Assembly: GCA_026707405.1 (NCBI GenBank)
Contig: JAPOWW010000013.1
Coordinates: 1 to 64,000, forward strand
Direction of reading: 5' to 3'
Length of the DNA stretch: 64,000 nt
Origin: Chloroflexota bacterium
Lineage (GTDB): Bacteria > Chloroflexota > UBA11872 > VXNJ01
Shown: piece by piece, positions 25,830 through 34,917 of the stretch
How positions within the stretch are numbered: the first letter of the stretch is position 1
How the letters are laid out: each line of letters starts with the position of its first letter
Translations under genes and position numbers: made by a program
Notes under the pieces: model-generated
What the model was told of the DNA's origin: nothing
The model's database searches: none
The model's input: only the letters and a program-made list of their open reading frames with translations

Positions 25830-27682
25830 TAGTGCGGTTGGCCGTTCGAGCCGTCGCTGGGTATGTCCACTGGCTCCTTGGCCCAGGCGAATGCCCCTGC
25901 GATCGTGGCAATTACCCCAATAGCCGCAAGCGGATACGAGTAGAGCAATCCGACCGCGGCCATCGACAGCGTGAACGCCACAACCACGGGCCAGTACGAC
26001 GGCGGAGGCATGTGAATCCCGCCTTCTTCCGGCTCCGGCTGCTCTGGCGCTCCACCATACTTGGCGTCCCAGTGCGGGCGGTTGCTGCCGACCACCGGTA
26101 TGGCGGCGAAGTTGTAGACGGGCGGCGGCGACGGAATGGACCATTCAAGCGTCTGCCCGTCCCACGGATCCGCTTCCGCCTTCTTGCCGCGCACCAGGCT
26201 AATGAAAACGTTGTACATGAAGACCAGTATCGAGACCGCGATGACGAACGAGCCTATCGTCGCTACCAGATTCCACTCGTCCCAGCCCTGATCCGACGGG
26301 AAGGTGTAAATCCTGCGTGGCATCCCGTCGTTGCCCAGGACGTGCATCGGACCGAACGTCACATTCATACCGATGAACATCGACCAGAAATGAAGCTGCC
26401 CCAGCTTTTCGTTCAGAATCCGGCCGCTCATCTTGGGAATCCAGTAGTACATGCCCGCAAAGAATCCCATAAGGGCGCCGCCAAAGAGCACGTAGTGCAG
26501 ATGCGCCACGATCCAGTACGAGTCCGACTGCTGGGCGTCGACTGGGGGCGAGGCGTGCATCATCCCGCTCAAACCCCCGATGGTGAAAAGCACTAGAAAG
26601 CCCACCGCGAAGTAGAACGGCGTCTTGAGGCTGATGGAGCCTTCATACAGGGTGGCGGACCAGTTGAGCACCTTGACCCCCGTGGGGATCGCGATCAGCA
26701 TCGTCGAAGCCGCAAAGACAGCATTCGGCAGCGCCCCCAGCCCAACCACGAACATGTGGTGCGCCCAAACCGTAAATCCGAGGAACCCGATCGACAGACC
26801 CGAGAAAACCACGGCCGTATAGCCGAACAGCGGTTTGCGCGCGAACGTCGGTAATACCTCCGAGACGATTCCCATCGCCGGAAGGATCAGGATATAGACC
26901 TCCGGATGTCCGAAGAACCAGAACATGTGCTGCCATAGAACCGGGTCACCGCCGCCGCCCGCCGTCTGAATGAAGAACTGGCTTCCGAGCAGCCGGTCGA
27001 AGAACAGCAGGATCGTGGCGACGGTGAACGGCGGGAAGGCGAACACGATCAGGAAGGACGTTATCAGCGTCATCCACACGAAGACAGGCAGACGCCGAAA
27101 CGTCAGGCCCGGCGCGCGCATGTTGAGGATCGTCACGATGAAGTTCAGCGACGAGATGATCGACGCCAATCCAAGAATCGCCAGCCCGACGATCCAGAAC
27201 TCCACTCCCTTGGTAGGCGCGTATCCCGACTCGGTCAGCGGCGCGTAGGCGAACCAGCCGACGTCCGGCGCGCCCCCGATGAAGCTGGCGTTCAGATACA
27301 GCCCGCCGAACAGGAACAGCCAATAGCTGAAAGCGTTCAGGCGAGGATAGGCCACGTCGCGCGCGCCGATCATGAGCGGGATCAGGAAGTTGAAGAACGA
27401 CGCGTTCAGCGGCATTATCGCCAGGAAAATCATCGACGTGCCGTGCATGGTGAAAAGCTGGTTGAACGTGTCGCCGGCCGTAAGCTGACCGTCGGGGCCG
27501 GCAAGCTGCAAGCGCATGATCAGCGCCTCGATGCCGCCGCCGATGAAAAACGCGAACGCCGTGACCAGATAGAGAATGCCGATCCGCTTGTGATCGACGG
27601 TCGTCACCCAGCTCCAAATGCCGGACTCGGACTCCGGATAGGCGTGGGCCGCTAGTTCCGGTGCTCGGGTCGTCGTCGCCAT
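25829..27682 (-). CDS. coxA: Cytochrome c oxidase subunit I
   Basis: This is the catalytic subunit, 617 residues with 12 or more helices. Ligand motifs are visible: the low-spin haem His in FTMHGTSMIF, the CuB His and cross-linked Tyr in GHPEVYILILP, the CuB pair in WAHHMF, and the haem ligands in VAHLHYVLFGG. The GHPEVY tyrosine marks an A-type oxidase with a full K-channel. A His/Pro-rich extension follows the core. It lies in the order coxB-coxA-coxC-coxD, the usual caa3 operon. Confidence 0.96.
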   Translation of the reverse strand: MATTTRAPELAAHAYPESESGIWSWVTTVDHKRIGILYLVTAFAFFIGGGIEALIMRLQLAGPDGQLTAGDTFNQLFTMHGTSMIFLAIMPLNASFFNFLIPLMIGARDVAYPRLNAFSYWLFLFGGLYLNASFIGGAPDVGWFAYAPLTESGYAPTKGVEFWIVGLAILGLASIISSLNFIVTILNMRAPGLTFRRLPVFVWMTLITSFLIVFAFPPFTVATILLFFDRLLGSQFFIQTAGGGGDPVLWQHMFWFFGHPEVYILILPAMGIVSEVLPTFARKPLFGYTAVVFSGLSIGFLGFTVWAHHMFVVGLGALPNAVFAASTMLIAIPTGVKVLNWSATLYEGSISLKTPFYFAVGFLVLFTIGGLSGMMHASPPVDAQQSDSYWIVAHLHYVLFGGALMGFFAGMYYWIPKMSGRILNEKLGQLHFWSMFIGMNVTFGPMHVLGNDGMPRRIYTFPSDQGWDEWNLVATIGSFVIAVSILVFMYNVFISLVRGKKAEADPWDGQTLEWSIPSPPPVYNFAAIPVVGSNRPHWDAKYGGAPEQPEPEEGGIHMPPPSYWPVVVAFTLSMAAVGLLYSYPLAAIGVIATIAGAFAWAKEPVDIPSDGSNGQPH

Positions 27683-27777
27683 CTAAGTCTTCCGCATAAC
27701 TTTCATCAATCCGGCTTCAACTAGCTTACCGTCCGATCCGACCTGTGAGAATCCGAGACCATCGTACATTTCGAATC

Positions 27778-28827
27778 TCACCTCAGGCTTTGAAGGTAGG
27801 CCACCACGGCGGCTAGTTCGTCGGGAGCTAATCCGAGCGAGGGCATCAACACCCCAGGCTTGATGTTGTCGGCGTTCTCGATCCATTTCGTCAGGTTTTC
27901 GGTGTTGTTCTCAATGAGCGCGGCTCCGAGCATAGTCCGGTTCGCTACGTCGGTGAGGTTTGGTCCGACCTTGCCCTGCGCGGAGGTCCCGTCAATCGTG
28001 TGGCAGATAAAGCAGCCTGTGCTCTCGGACGGATAGATGGTATTGAACACTTCGGCTCCGCGCGCGGCTTCACCCTCCGGCTCGGACGGCGGCGTTTGCA
28101 TCGTGGCCGTCCAGTCGTCGAACTCCTGCTCGGTGACCGCGAACAAGAGCATTTTCATCTGCGCGTGCGCAAACCCGCAGAATTCGGCGCACTGCCCCTG
28201 ATACCTGCCCACGCCGTCCGGCGGCACCGTGAACCTCAATTCATTGGTACGGCCCGGAACGGCGTCGATTTTGCCCGCGATCCTCGGAAACCAGAAGGAA
28301 TGTATTACGTCGGTTGCCTCTATTTTCAGATCGATCGTCCTTCCGACCGGCACGCGAAGCTCATTAGCCGTGGTTATACCGAGGTCGGGATACTCGAACT
28401 CCCACCACCACTGATGGCCGACCACGTTCACCTTAAGCGCGTCGGGGGGAGCGGCCTGAGCCTGCACGGCGATAGTCCGAAATGTCGCCACCGCCAGGGC
28501 TATGACGATTACCGTCGGCACCAGCGTCCACAGCACCTCCAGTCGGATATCGCCGTGCACCTGGTTCGGAATCGGGTCGCTGTCCGACCGCCTGCGAAAC
28601 CTGATCATGCTATAGACAAGGAATCCAAGAACCAGCGCGAATATGGCGACCGCGCCCCAGAGGATCGGCATGAACAAGGTAAGGATCTGCCGCGCGTTGT
28701 CGCCTACCGGCTGCTGCGTCGACTGGGTTAGCTGACCGCACGCGGAAAGCGCGATCGCCGCAACCACAAATGGCGGAAGCAGTTTGGCCGCGCGGCTAGC
28801 GCCGGGGCCGTTACGTCCGGCGTTCAA
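27778..28827 (-). CDS. coxB: Cytochrome c oxidase subunit II with fused cytochrome c (caa3 type)
   Basis: Of 349 residues, the first ~30 form a lipoprotein-like signal (ALSACG, a plausible lipobox Cys30). Two membrane helices follow, then a cupredoxin domain with the CuA set (HSFW, then CAEFCGFAHAQM). A C-terminal class I cytochrome c domain has CFICH and the distal Met in VLMPSLG. Fused cytochrome c is typical of caa3 oxidases. It receives electrons from a c-type donor and is the first gene of the oxidase operon. Confidence 0.95.
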   Translation of the reverse strand: MNAGRNGPGASRAAKLLPPFVVAAIALSACGQLTQSTQQPVGDNARQILTLFMPILWGAVAIFALVLGFLVYSMIRFRRRSDSDPIPNQVHGDIRLEVLWTLVPTVIVIALAVATFRTIAVQAQAAPPDALKVNVVGHQWWWEFEYPDLGITTANELRVPVGRTIDLKIEATDVIHSFWFPRIAGKIDAVPGRTNELRFTVPPDGVGRYQGQCAEFCGFAHAQMKMLLFAVTEQEFDDWTATMQTPPSEPEGEAARGAEVFNTIYPSESTGCFICHTIDGTSAQGKVGPNLTDVANRTMLGAALIENNTENLTKWIENADNIKPGVLMPSLGLAPDELAAVVAYLQSLR

Positions 28828-28892
28828 TCAAGCACCACGATCCAGACAGATTCGTCCAAGCCATCTCCATCGCTATATCAGATTACGAGCGT

Positions 28893-28920
28893 GCCGCCGC
28901 CCTTATTCAGGGCGGTCGGC
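28893..28920. other. Strong stem-loop in the coxB / ctaA divergent region
   Basis: Eleven base pairs (GCCG-CCGCCCT against AGGGCGG-CGGC, one bulged T, loop TATTC) lie about 65 bp upstream of coxB and about 185 bp before the VOC-ctaA genes. No U-tract follows, so it is not a standard terminator. It could be an RNA leader structure or a protein-binding palindrome. The rest of the 276-bp gap shows no gene. Confidence 0.45.
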
Positions 28921-29103
28921 TTGTACGGGCAAACGAGCGCGGACAGGGTATCAATAAGGCGAAAGGTGGACAATGACCGCCGTACGAAAATTGCCCAATT
29001 CCAACGATCGAGCCGACAGTTCAATTATTGCCGACCGGCGCTATGCTTGATCCGCGCACGAGGGCGCAATCATCTTATTGCTTCAACTGCGGGAGCCGGC
29101 AAG

Positions 29104-29508
29104 TTGGCGGCTGACAATGGCTGGAAACTAACCAAGATCGGTCACGTGATGCTTGGCTGCGCCGATATGCGCCGCTCGCTGGATTTCTACAACGGTCTCC
29201 TGGGTCTGGAGATCAAGGCCGAAATCCCGGGCTTCGCGTTTCTCGACACCGGAGACGTTACCTTGTGCCTCAGCGAGCCTTTGGCGAGATTCTCCGAGAA
29301 CCTTGAGGGAGCTACGGAAGTGGTGTTCACGGTCGACGACATTGACCAAACCTGCGAGGGTCTGCGCGAGAGAGGTATCAAGTTCATTGCTGGGCCGCAC
29401 CAAGCGACCGTCACGGATTGGTCTGCCATCTTTCGGGACCCGGACGGCCACAAGCTGTCGATTTTCGGGCCGAAAGCAAACCCGTGCGCCGGACAGAGAC
29501 CGCCGTGA
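29104..29508 (+). CDS. VOC (glyoxalase/bleomycin-resistance) family protein
   Basis: The 134-residue product has the paired beta-alpha-beta-beta-beta modules of the vicinal oxygen chelate fold. IGHVMLGCADMRRSLDFY opens the first module and EVVFTVDDIDQTC the second. The C-terminal FRDPDGHKLSIFGP carries the metal-ligand region typical of dioxygenases and glyoxalases. The TTG start at 29104 follows a GGGAG at a suitable distance; the frame is open further upstream without family support. Its stop overlaps the ctaA start by four bases. The substrate is unknown. Confidence 0.82.
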   Translation: MAADNGWKLTKIGHVMLGCADMRRSLDFYNGLLGLEIKAEIPGFAFLDTGDVTLCLSEPLARFSENLEGATEVVFTVDDIDQTCEGLRERGIKFIAGPHQATVTDWSAIFRDPDGHKLSIFGPKANPCAGQRPP

Positions 29509-30419
29509 CCACCGCCTACTATCGATTCCTTCTCAAGGTGACCCTCATCACCATCGCGGCTTCCATCGTCCTCGTAGCGCTCGGTGGGGTTGTCAGAGTG
29601 ACCGGTTCGGGTTTGGCCTGTCCCGACTGGCCATTGTGCCAAGGACAGGTGCTTCCTCCTGCGGAACGCGGCACCACGCTCGAATTCGCGCATCGGCTGA
29701 CGGCCACCGCCGTCGGCTCGCTGGTGCTTGGGATCGCGCTCTATTCGTTGCGAGTCCGCCACGAAGCCGCGAGCATCTTCTACGCCGCGGTGATTTCAGG
29801 CGTGCTGGTGCTCGCGCAGATCATTCTTGGAGCAATTGTTATCTTCGCCAAACTGTCCGCCATTGTCGTCACCGCCCATCTTGGTCTGGCCACGGCTTTC
29901 GTCGGTGCGCTTGCCGTTATCGCCGGCCAGGCTTTGCTCAGGCTCCGGGGCGGCGAGCAATCGCCGGACGCCCGGAGAACGACGCGGGCCACGCTGGTGG
30001 CGGCGGCGCTCACTTACGCGACGCTCTTGCTCGGAGCGTACGTCGCAACCAGCGGGTCGTCGCTGGCGTGCCCGCAATGGCCACTATGCAACGACACGGT
30101 AATTCCCACCGGGGACTGGCGGCAATGGATCGGTCTCATACATCGGATTCTGGCGGCGGCGATGACCATAGCCGTGATATGGGCCACGTGGACGGCCTAT
30201 ACGGCAAAGGCTCCCAGGCAGGTTCGCGGTCTTCTGCACGGGGCGGCAGCCCTCACGGTGATCGAAATCATCGTCGGTGCCCTGAATCCCATCTTGCTGG
30301 TTCCGCCCGCGGTCGCCGTGGCGCACCTCACAGTCGCAACCGTCATCTGGATCCTCTTGACCGGCGCCGCGACGATTTCGATGTCCGCAAATCGCCACGG
30401 CATACCGGCGAAAACCTAG
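29505..30419 (+). CDS. ctaA: Heme A synthase (COX15/CtaA)
   Basis: CtaA oxidises haem O to haem A for the aa3-type oxidase. From the GTG at 29505 the protein has 304 residues and eight helices. The four haem-ligand histidines appear in FAHRLTA, TAHLGLA, LIHRILA and VAHLTVA. Paired Cys motifs GLACPDWPLCQG and SLACPQWPLCND sit in the outer loops, and the latter may form disulfides. It is divergent from the cox operon it serves and translationally coupled (GTGA) to the VOC gene. The haem O synthase gene (ctaB) is not in the window. Confidence 0.93.
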   Translation: MTTAYYRFLLKVTLITIAASIVLVALGGVVRVTGSGLACPDWPLCQGQVLPPAERGTTLEFAHRLTATAVGSLVLGIALYSLRVRHEAASIFYAAVISGVLVLAQIILGAIVIFAKLSAIVVTAHLGLATAFVGALAVIAGQALLRLRGGEQSPDARRTTRATLVAAALTYATLLLGAYVATSGSSLACPQWPLCNDTVIPTGDWRQWIGLIHRILAAAMTIAVIWATWTAYTAKAPRQVRGLLHGAAALTVIEIIVGALNPILLVPPAVAVAHLTVATVIWILLTGAATISMSANRHGIPAKT

Positions 30420-30546
30420 GCAACAGGCCCCTTCGACCCCTTCGGTAAGGCTCTCGTGAGATTGTCGAACGACTCAGGATGGACAGGCTCGATCGGGGCG
30501 AACTGATAGCTCGTAGCCGCGCCGACGAACCGCCGCCCGCGTCGGC

Positions 30547-31494
30547 CTAATCGGAAGTCCGCCCTCCCAACATGGTCGCGGCGTGGCGCGCCAGCGCACC
30601 CGTGACCTCAGCCGCCGCCTCCGGGGGCCAGTCAAATACGCCACGCCCCGATTTCGCTCCAAGACGCCCCGACGCAACCAGCTTGCGCAGTCCGTCCGCT
30701 GGCGCATCTGCGTTACTCAACAGGGGAAACACGTTGTGGCATATCGCTTCGTACACGTCCAGTCCCGCAAGGTCTGCGATCCTGAAGGGACCGTAAACGC
30801 CCAGCCTGTTCCCGATGCTGCTCACGACCAGATTGTCCAGGTCCTCCGGTTTGACGATTCCCTCTTCAACCAGGAACAGGGCCTCGCGGTACAGAGCGAA
30901 CTGAAGCCTGTTGACCACAAAGCCGGCGATCTCGGTCTCCAGAACAGCGGGCGATTTACCGATTGACCGGCAAATCTCGACGGTCGTACGGACGGTTTCC
31001 GGTGAGGTCTGCCTGCCTGGAACGACCTCGACGGCAGGAAGCAGGTAAGGGGGATTGAAATAATGCGTGACGATAACCCGGTCGGGCCGCCTGGTCGCTT
31101 CTCCAAGAGCTGTCGGACTTATGGCCGAGGTGTTGCTGGCCAGAATCACATTGTCCGCGCAATACCTGTCCAAGTCGGAAAACACCTCGCGCTTGACCGC
31201 CAGGTTCTCCGCCACGGCCTCGACCACGAATTGCGACGCCTCGGCCAGGACTTTCAGATCGGATGTGCGGGAAATGAGTTCGAGTACCGGGACAGCGTCG
31301 TCGGTCTCGGCAAGTCCAACCTCCGCCAGGACGGAAACCGCTTTGCGGATTCGCTCCGGGGCAGAGTCGAGCTGTGACTTCGACTCGTCGTGCAACCAGA
31401 CCTCATATCCGGCCCGCGCGAATTCCAGGGCCAGCGCGTGCCCCATCAGACCGGCGCCCACCACGCCGACGGCAGATACGTCTATAGTGCGCAA
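30547..31494 (-). CDS. 3-hydroxyacyl-CoA dehydrogenase family protein
   Basis: The 315-residue protein has the NAD-binding GVVGAGLMGHALA at the N-terminus, SNTSAISPTAL, and the catalytic His in THYFNPP, followed by the C-terminal dimerisation domain (GFVVNRLQFALYREA). This is the layout of 3-hydroxybutyryl-CoA dehydrogenase-like enzymes. It probably oxidises a 3-hydroxyacyl-CoA or a similar 3-hydroxy acid with NAD+. L-gulonate 3-dehydrogenase-like enzymes share this family. No other beta-oxidation gene lies nearby. Confidence 0.88.
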   Translation of the reverse strand: MRTIDVSAVGVVGAGLMGHALALEFARAGYEVWLHDESKSQLDSAPERIRKAVSVLAEVGLAETDDAVPVLELISRTSDLKVLAEASQFVVEAVAENLAVKREVFSDLDRYCADNVILASNTSAISPTALGEATRRPDRVIVTHYFNPPYLLPAVEVVPGRQTSPETVRTTVEICRSIGKSPAVLETEIAGFVVNRLQFALYREALFLVEEGIVKPEDLDNLVVSSIGNRLGVYGPFRIADLAGLDVYEAICHNVFPLLSNADAPADGLRKLVASGRLGAKSGRGVFDWPPEAAAEVTGALARHAATMLGGRTSD

Positions 31495-31648
31495 CCTCCG
31501 CCTCCACTTCCGCGTTTTCGTTCGGGTGTCGAGTCGAAGTCATATTACGTGCGATAAGTACCCCGCGCGAACATTGTCAAACGACGGGGACTGATAACAT
31601 CGGTTCAAGCAGACGAACTCATTCGGAGCGCTGTGGCACCAAACTGAC

Positions 31649-32242
31649 ATGACAGTTACCGATGCTGAAAACGAAGGGAAGTTCGCCGCTCCTTCCGGCT
31701 CCGACCAACCCCTGCAAGCGAAGCTCAAGCAGCTCGGGGACCGGCTCGTCCAGGCGGCCCTTCTGAAAGGCGACTTTCTCCTGAGCTCCGGGACGAGGAG
31801 TGAATACTACCTCGACAAGTACCTCTTCGAGACAAGACCCGACCTGCTGCGCGACGTCACGACCGAGCTGCTCAACCTCGTTCCGGACAACATGGACCGG
31901 TTGGCCGGTCCCGAGCTTGGCGCGGTCCCGCTGGTGGCGTGCATGTCACTTGTCGGCAATTTGCCCTTCGTGATCGTTCGGCGGAAGCCAAAGGCTTACG
32001 GCACCGGTCGACACTTCGAGGGGCAGATCGCTGTAGGTGAGCGCGTGGTCCTGGTCGAAGACGTAATCACGTCGGGCAACCAGGCGCTCACGGCGGCGGA
32101 TCACCTCAGAAAATTTGGCGTCGAGCTCGACGTGGTCATTTGCGTGCTCGACCGCGAGGAAGGCGCGCAACTCAAATTCTCCGAGCAGGACCTCGAGCTG
32201 CGACCGCTCTTCACCAGCTCGCAGCTTGGAATAACTCCTTGA
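31649..32242 (+). CDS. pyrE: Orotate phosphoribosyltransferase
   Basis: This enzyme makes orotidine 5'-monophosphate from orotate and PRPP in pyrimidine synthesis. The PRPP-binding motif VVLVEDVITSGNQAL is clear, as are FLLSSGTRSEYYLDKY and FVIVRRKPKAYGTG (with the catalytic Lys). The 197 residues are normal for the family. The stop overlaps the TTG of ddl by four bases. Confidence 0.93.
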   Translation: MTVTDAENEGKFAAPSGSDQPLQAKLKQLGDRLVQAALLKGDFLLSSGTRSEYYLDKYLFETRPDLLRDVTTELLNLVPDNMDRLAGPELGAVPLVACMSLVGNLPFVIVRRKPKAYGTGRHFEGQIAVGERVVLVEDVITSGNQALTAADHLRKFGVELDVVICVLDREEGAQLKFSEQDLELRPLFTSSQLGITP

Positions 32243-33336
32243 AACGGAAGCTTCGCGTCGGCGTTCTATTCGGCGGGAGATCGGGCGAGCACGAGATATC
32301 GCTGCTGTCGGCCAAGTCGGTCCTGGCCGCGCTCGACCGCGACAAGTACGACGTAACCGAGATCGGGATAGATCGGGACGGTCGATGGCTGCTTTCCGAA
32401 AACCCGATGAAAGAGCTCTCCGACGACGCGGCGAATCAGGACTCCGAAGAAAGCCTTGTGCAGAGCGAGCGGCATGGGCTCCTCTCGGTGCGCGGCGACT
32501 CGCATCCGGACGCCGTTTCCAAGCTGGACATTGTCTTTCCGGTGCTGCACGGCCCTTACGGGGAAGACGGGACCGTGCAGGGCTTGCTCGAAATGGCCGG
32601 CATTCCCTACGTGGGAGCCGGTGTGCTGGGATCGGCCGTAGGCATGGACAAGGCGGTGATGAAGGCGCTTTTATCGCAGGCGGGCCTGAACGTCTCGCCC
32701 TACCGTCTAATGCTCGCCATCGACTGGCGTTCCCGACCCCAGGCTGTCGCCGCCCAGATCACCGGCGAGTTCGGCTATCCGGTGTTCGTAAAGCCGGCAA
32801 ACCTCGGTTCCAGCGTCGGCATCTCCAAAGTCCATAACGGCTCCGAGTTCGCCCCGGCGATGGACTTGGCGGCCCAGTACGACCGTCGCATCCTTGTCGA
32901 GCAGGCTGTCGAAGACGCGCGCGAAATCGAATGCTCGGTGCTCGGCAACGACCGGCCCGAGGCTTCGATTTGCGGCGAGATATTCCCCGCCGGCGAGTTC
33001 TACGATTACGAGTCCAAGTACTTCGACGACCGTTCCCGCACGGTCATACCGGCTGACCTGCCCGACGACTTGCACAATCGAATCAGGGCCATGGCGGTCA
33101 AAGTGTTCACCACCCTCGACTTGTCCGGGATGGCCCGCGTGGATTTCCTGCTCCGGCGGGCGGACGAGAAAATCTTCGTCCTGGAGGCCAATTCCATTCC
33201 CGGCTTCACCCAGATAAGCATGTACGCCAAGCTATGGGAAGCGTCCGGGATTCCCTACGCCGAGCTGGTCGACAGGCTTATCGAGCTCGGACTGGAACGC
33301 TTTCGCGAACGCTCCGAATTGCGGATCACGCCGTAG
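32239..33336 (+). CDS. ddl: D-alanine--D-alanine ligase
   Basis: This ATP-grasp enzyme makes the D-Ala-D-Ala dipeptide for peptidoglycan. From the TTG at 32239 the product has 365 residues: the N-terminal VLFGGRSGEHEISLLSA, the central GPYGEDGTVQGLLEMAGIPYVG, the ATP-binding FVKPANLGSSVGI and the C-terminal VLEANSIPGFT. The frame is open further upstream inside pyrE, but the TTGA overlap with the pyrE stop marks the likely start. With the class A PBP in this window it shows that the cell makes peptidoglycan. Confidence 0.94.
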   Translation: MKRKLRVGVLFGGRSGEHEISLLSAKSVLAALDRDKYDVTEIGIDRDGRWLLSENPMKELSDDAANQDSEESLVQSERHGLLSVRGDSHPDAVSKLDIVFPVLHGPYGEDGTVQGLLEMAGIPYVGAGVLGSAVGMDKAVMKALLSQAGLNVSPYRLMLAIDWRSRPQAVAAQITGEFGYPVFVKPANLGSSVGISKVHNGSEFAPAMDLAAQYDRRILVEQAVEDAREIECSVLGNDRPEASICGEIFPAGEFYDYESKYFDDRSRTVIPADLPDDLHNRIRAMAVKVFTTLDLSGMARVDFLLRRADEKIFVLEANSIPGFTQISMYAKLWEASGIPYAELVDRLIELGLERFRERSELRITP

Positions 33337-33359
33337 CCGCGCACGCGTAGACGCGTAAG

Positions 33360-33373
33360 CCGGGCTAACCCGG
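33360..33373. terminator. Hairpin between convergent ddl and DUF3179 genes
   Basis: A perfect 5-bp stem CCGGG/CCCGG with loop CTAA lies in the 44-bp gap between two convergent genes. It has no U-tract, so a bidirectional terminator role rests on position alone. Confidence 0.25.
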
Positions 33374-33380
33374 ATCTAAC

Positions 33381-34763
33381 CTAACCGGCTCTAAAGATCC
33401 TCGTATCGGGGCGGAATGCTGCCCACGAGAACCAGAAATGGTCCCCGTGGACGACAGGCTCCAGGCGTTTGCCCTCAAGCGGTCCGGCCATGGCGAAACC
33501 AAGCACGTTCCATTCGCTGCCGGTCTCCTCGTCGACGAAGCGGCCGTCCATCCATTTCAGCGTGACGCGCTTTCCGTCAGCCAGCGGAACGAAAACCCCG
33601 GTGCCTCCAACGTCCCTTGATTCCACGATAATGCTGCTGTCCATCGCCGATACCGTCCCCGGCGCCCACAAGACCACGATCTCCTTGCCGCCGACGGTGT
33701 CGTAGACGACGCTTTGCTTTTCGAGTTCGAGGTAGGGATAGGCCGCGTCGCTCCCTCCGACGCTGACCGTCACAACCCGCTCAACGGGCTTCAGGCGCTC
33801 GTCCAGCTTTCGGTCAAACAGAAACGGCGTGTCTTCGATGGAGTCGTAGCCGCTGTACGGATTCCTGCCATAGGGCCGGTTGAATCCAGTGTTCTGGCTC
33901 AGCACGGCGCCGGTCGGGAAGGTCGACTTGAAGTCCCCCCAGGAAACGATCGCCGACGGCAGGAACGTAAGCTCGGATCCGGCCATATCGCCCGCAATCG
34001 CGTCGCCGGTAACCTGCTGCCACCACGACTCCGTTTCCTCGTCCCACATGATCAGATTGCTGGCTCGGAGCTTGCCCGTCGTCCCAAACGTGAAAATCCG
34101 GCCGTCCACTTGCCGCAAGAACGACAACGCGGTGTTGCACAACGGGCAGAAGGTAATCAGCACTGGCTCGCCCCCCACCTCGTCGTTGACGATTTCATGC
34201 CATGTGAGGACTTGCAGCGGGTAAGCTCTGGCCTCGCCGTTCAGATCGAACGCTATGACCGGCTCCAGGTCGTTGTAGACCCGGTCTCCCCGCTCAAGCG
34301 AAACGAACCGAGGGTCGCGTATCGGCGGAATGCCGTTCCGGGTAACGCCGCCCGATAGGACTTCGTGAAGGTCGATGGTCTTCTTTGAAAACGCCGTCGT
34401 CCATCCTTCGCGGTTCCATTGCTCGGCGAACCCTCGTTCTGCGCTCGAAAGGGGCACCAACTCCACAGCAGACGGCGTCGCCGTAACCTGAGCGACCGCC
34501 TTGGTGGTCGGGCGGGGAGTGGGGTCGGCCTCTGCCTCTTGCGTGGATGTCTTTCCCGGCTCGGGACTGGAAGCTACGGTCACCGTGGGTTGCGTCTTCG
34601 CTGGTTCCGGCGTGGAGGCTTTGGCGGCGCTGGTCGCAGCCTGCGTCGCGGTGCCCTCCACCGCTACTGGTTCGGACGCGGATTGCCCGTTGCAAGCCGC
34701 GATAGCGGACGCCGCCGCGCCCGCCGCCATAGCGAGCGCCCTGCGGCGCGTTATGAATCGCAT
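33381..34763 (-). CDS. DUF3179-domain lipoprotein with Tat-type signal
   Basis: The 460 residues begin with TRRRALAMAAG and the lipobox AIAAC (Cys24), so an exported lipoprotein is likely. A low-complexity Thr/Pro/Ala linker spans ~30-100. The rest (~120-455) is the DUF3179 domain, with GIPPIRDPRFVS, ITFCPLCNTALSF and WWQQVTGDAIAG. The CPLC pair could bind metal or be redox active. The function of DUF3179 is unknown. It stands alone, convergent to ddl. Confidence 0.88.
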   Translation of the reverse strand: MRFITRRRALAMAAGAAASAIAACNGQSASEPVAVEGTATQAATSAAKASTPEPAKTQPTVTVASSPEPGKTSTQEAEADPTPRPTTKAVAQVTATPSAVELVPLSSAERGFAEQWNREGWTTAFSKKTIDLHEVLSGGVTRNGIPPIRDPRFVSLERGDRVYNDLEPVIAFDLNGEARAYPLQVLTWHEIVNDEVGGEPVLITFCPLCNTALSFLRQVDGRIFTFGTTGKLRASNLIMWDEETESWWQQVTGDAIAGDMAGSELTFLPSAIVSWGDFKSTFPTGAVLSQNTGFNRPYGRNPYSGYDSIEDTPFLFDRKLDERLKPVERVVTVSVGGSDAAYPYLELEKQSVVYDTVGGKEIVVLWAPGTVSAMDSSIIVESRDVGGTGVFVPLADGKRVTLKWMDGRFVDEETGSEWNVLGFAMAGPLEGKRLEPVVHGDHFWFSWAAFRPDTRIFRAG

Positions 34764-34917
34764 TTCGTCTCAATCATCTTGTAACTCATGAAATTGGAAA
34801 GGTCGCAAAAAGTCGGACTCCGAAGCCTCAATCAACGATATCCCGATCAGAGCCACAGCCGACCGGGGTTCTCGAACTAATACGGCTCGGACTTGCCCGC
34901 GGTTCTCCCGAAAACCG

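Noticed and set aside
25830..26144. Upstream extension of the coxC frame into coxA
   Set aside because: The extra 105 codons overlap coxA in another frame and lack subunit III features; the GTG at 25829 is the natural start.
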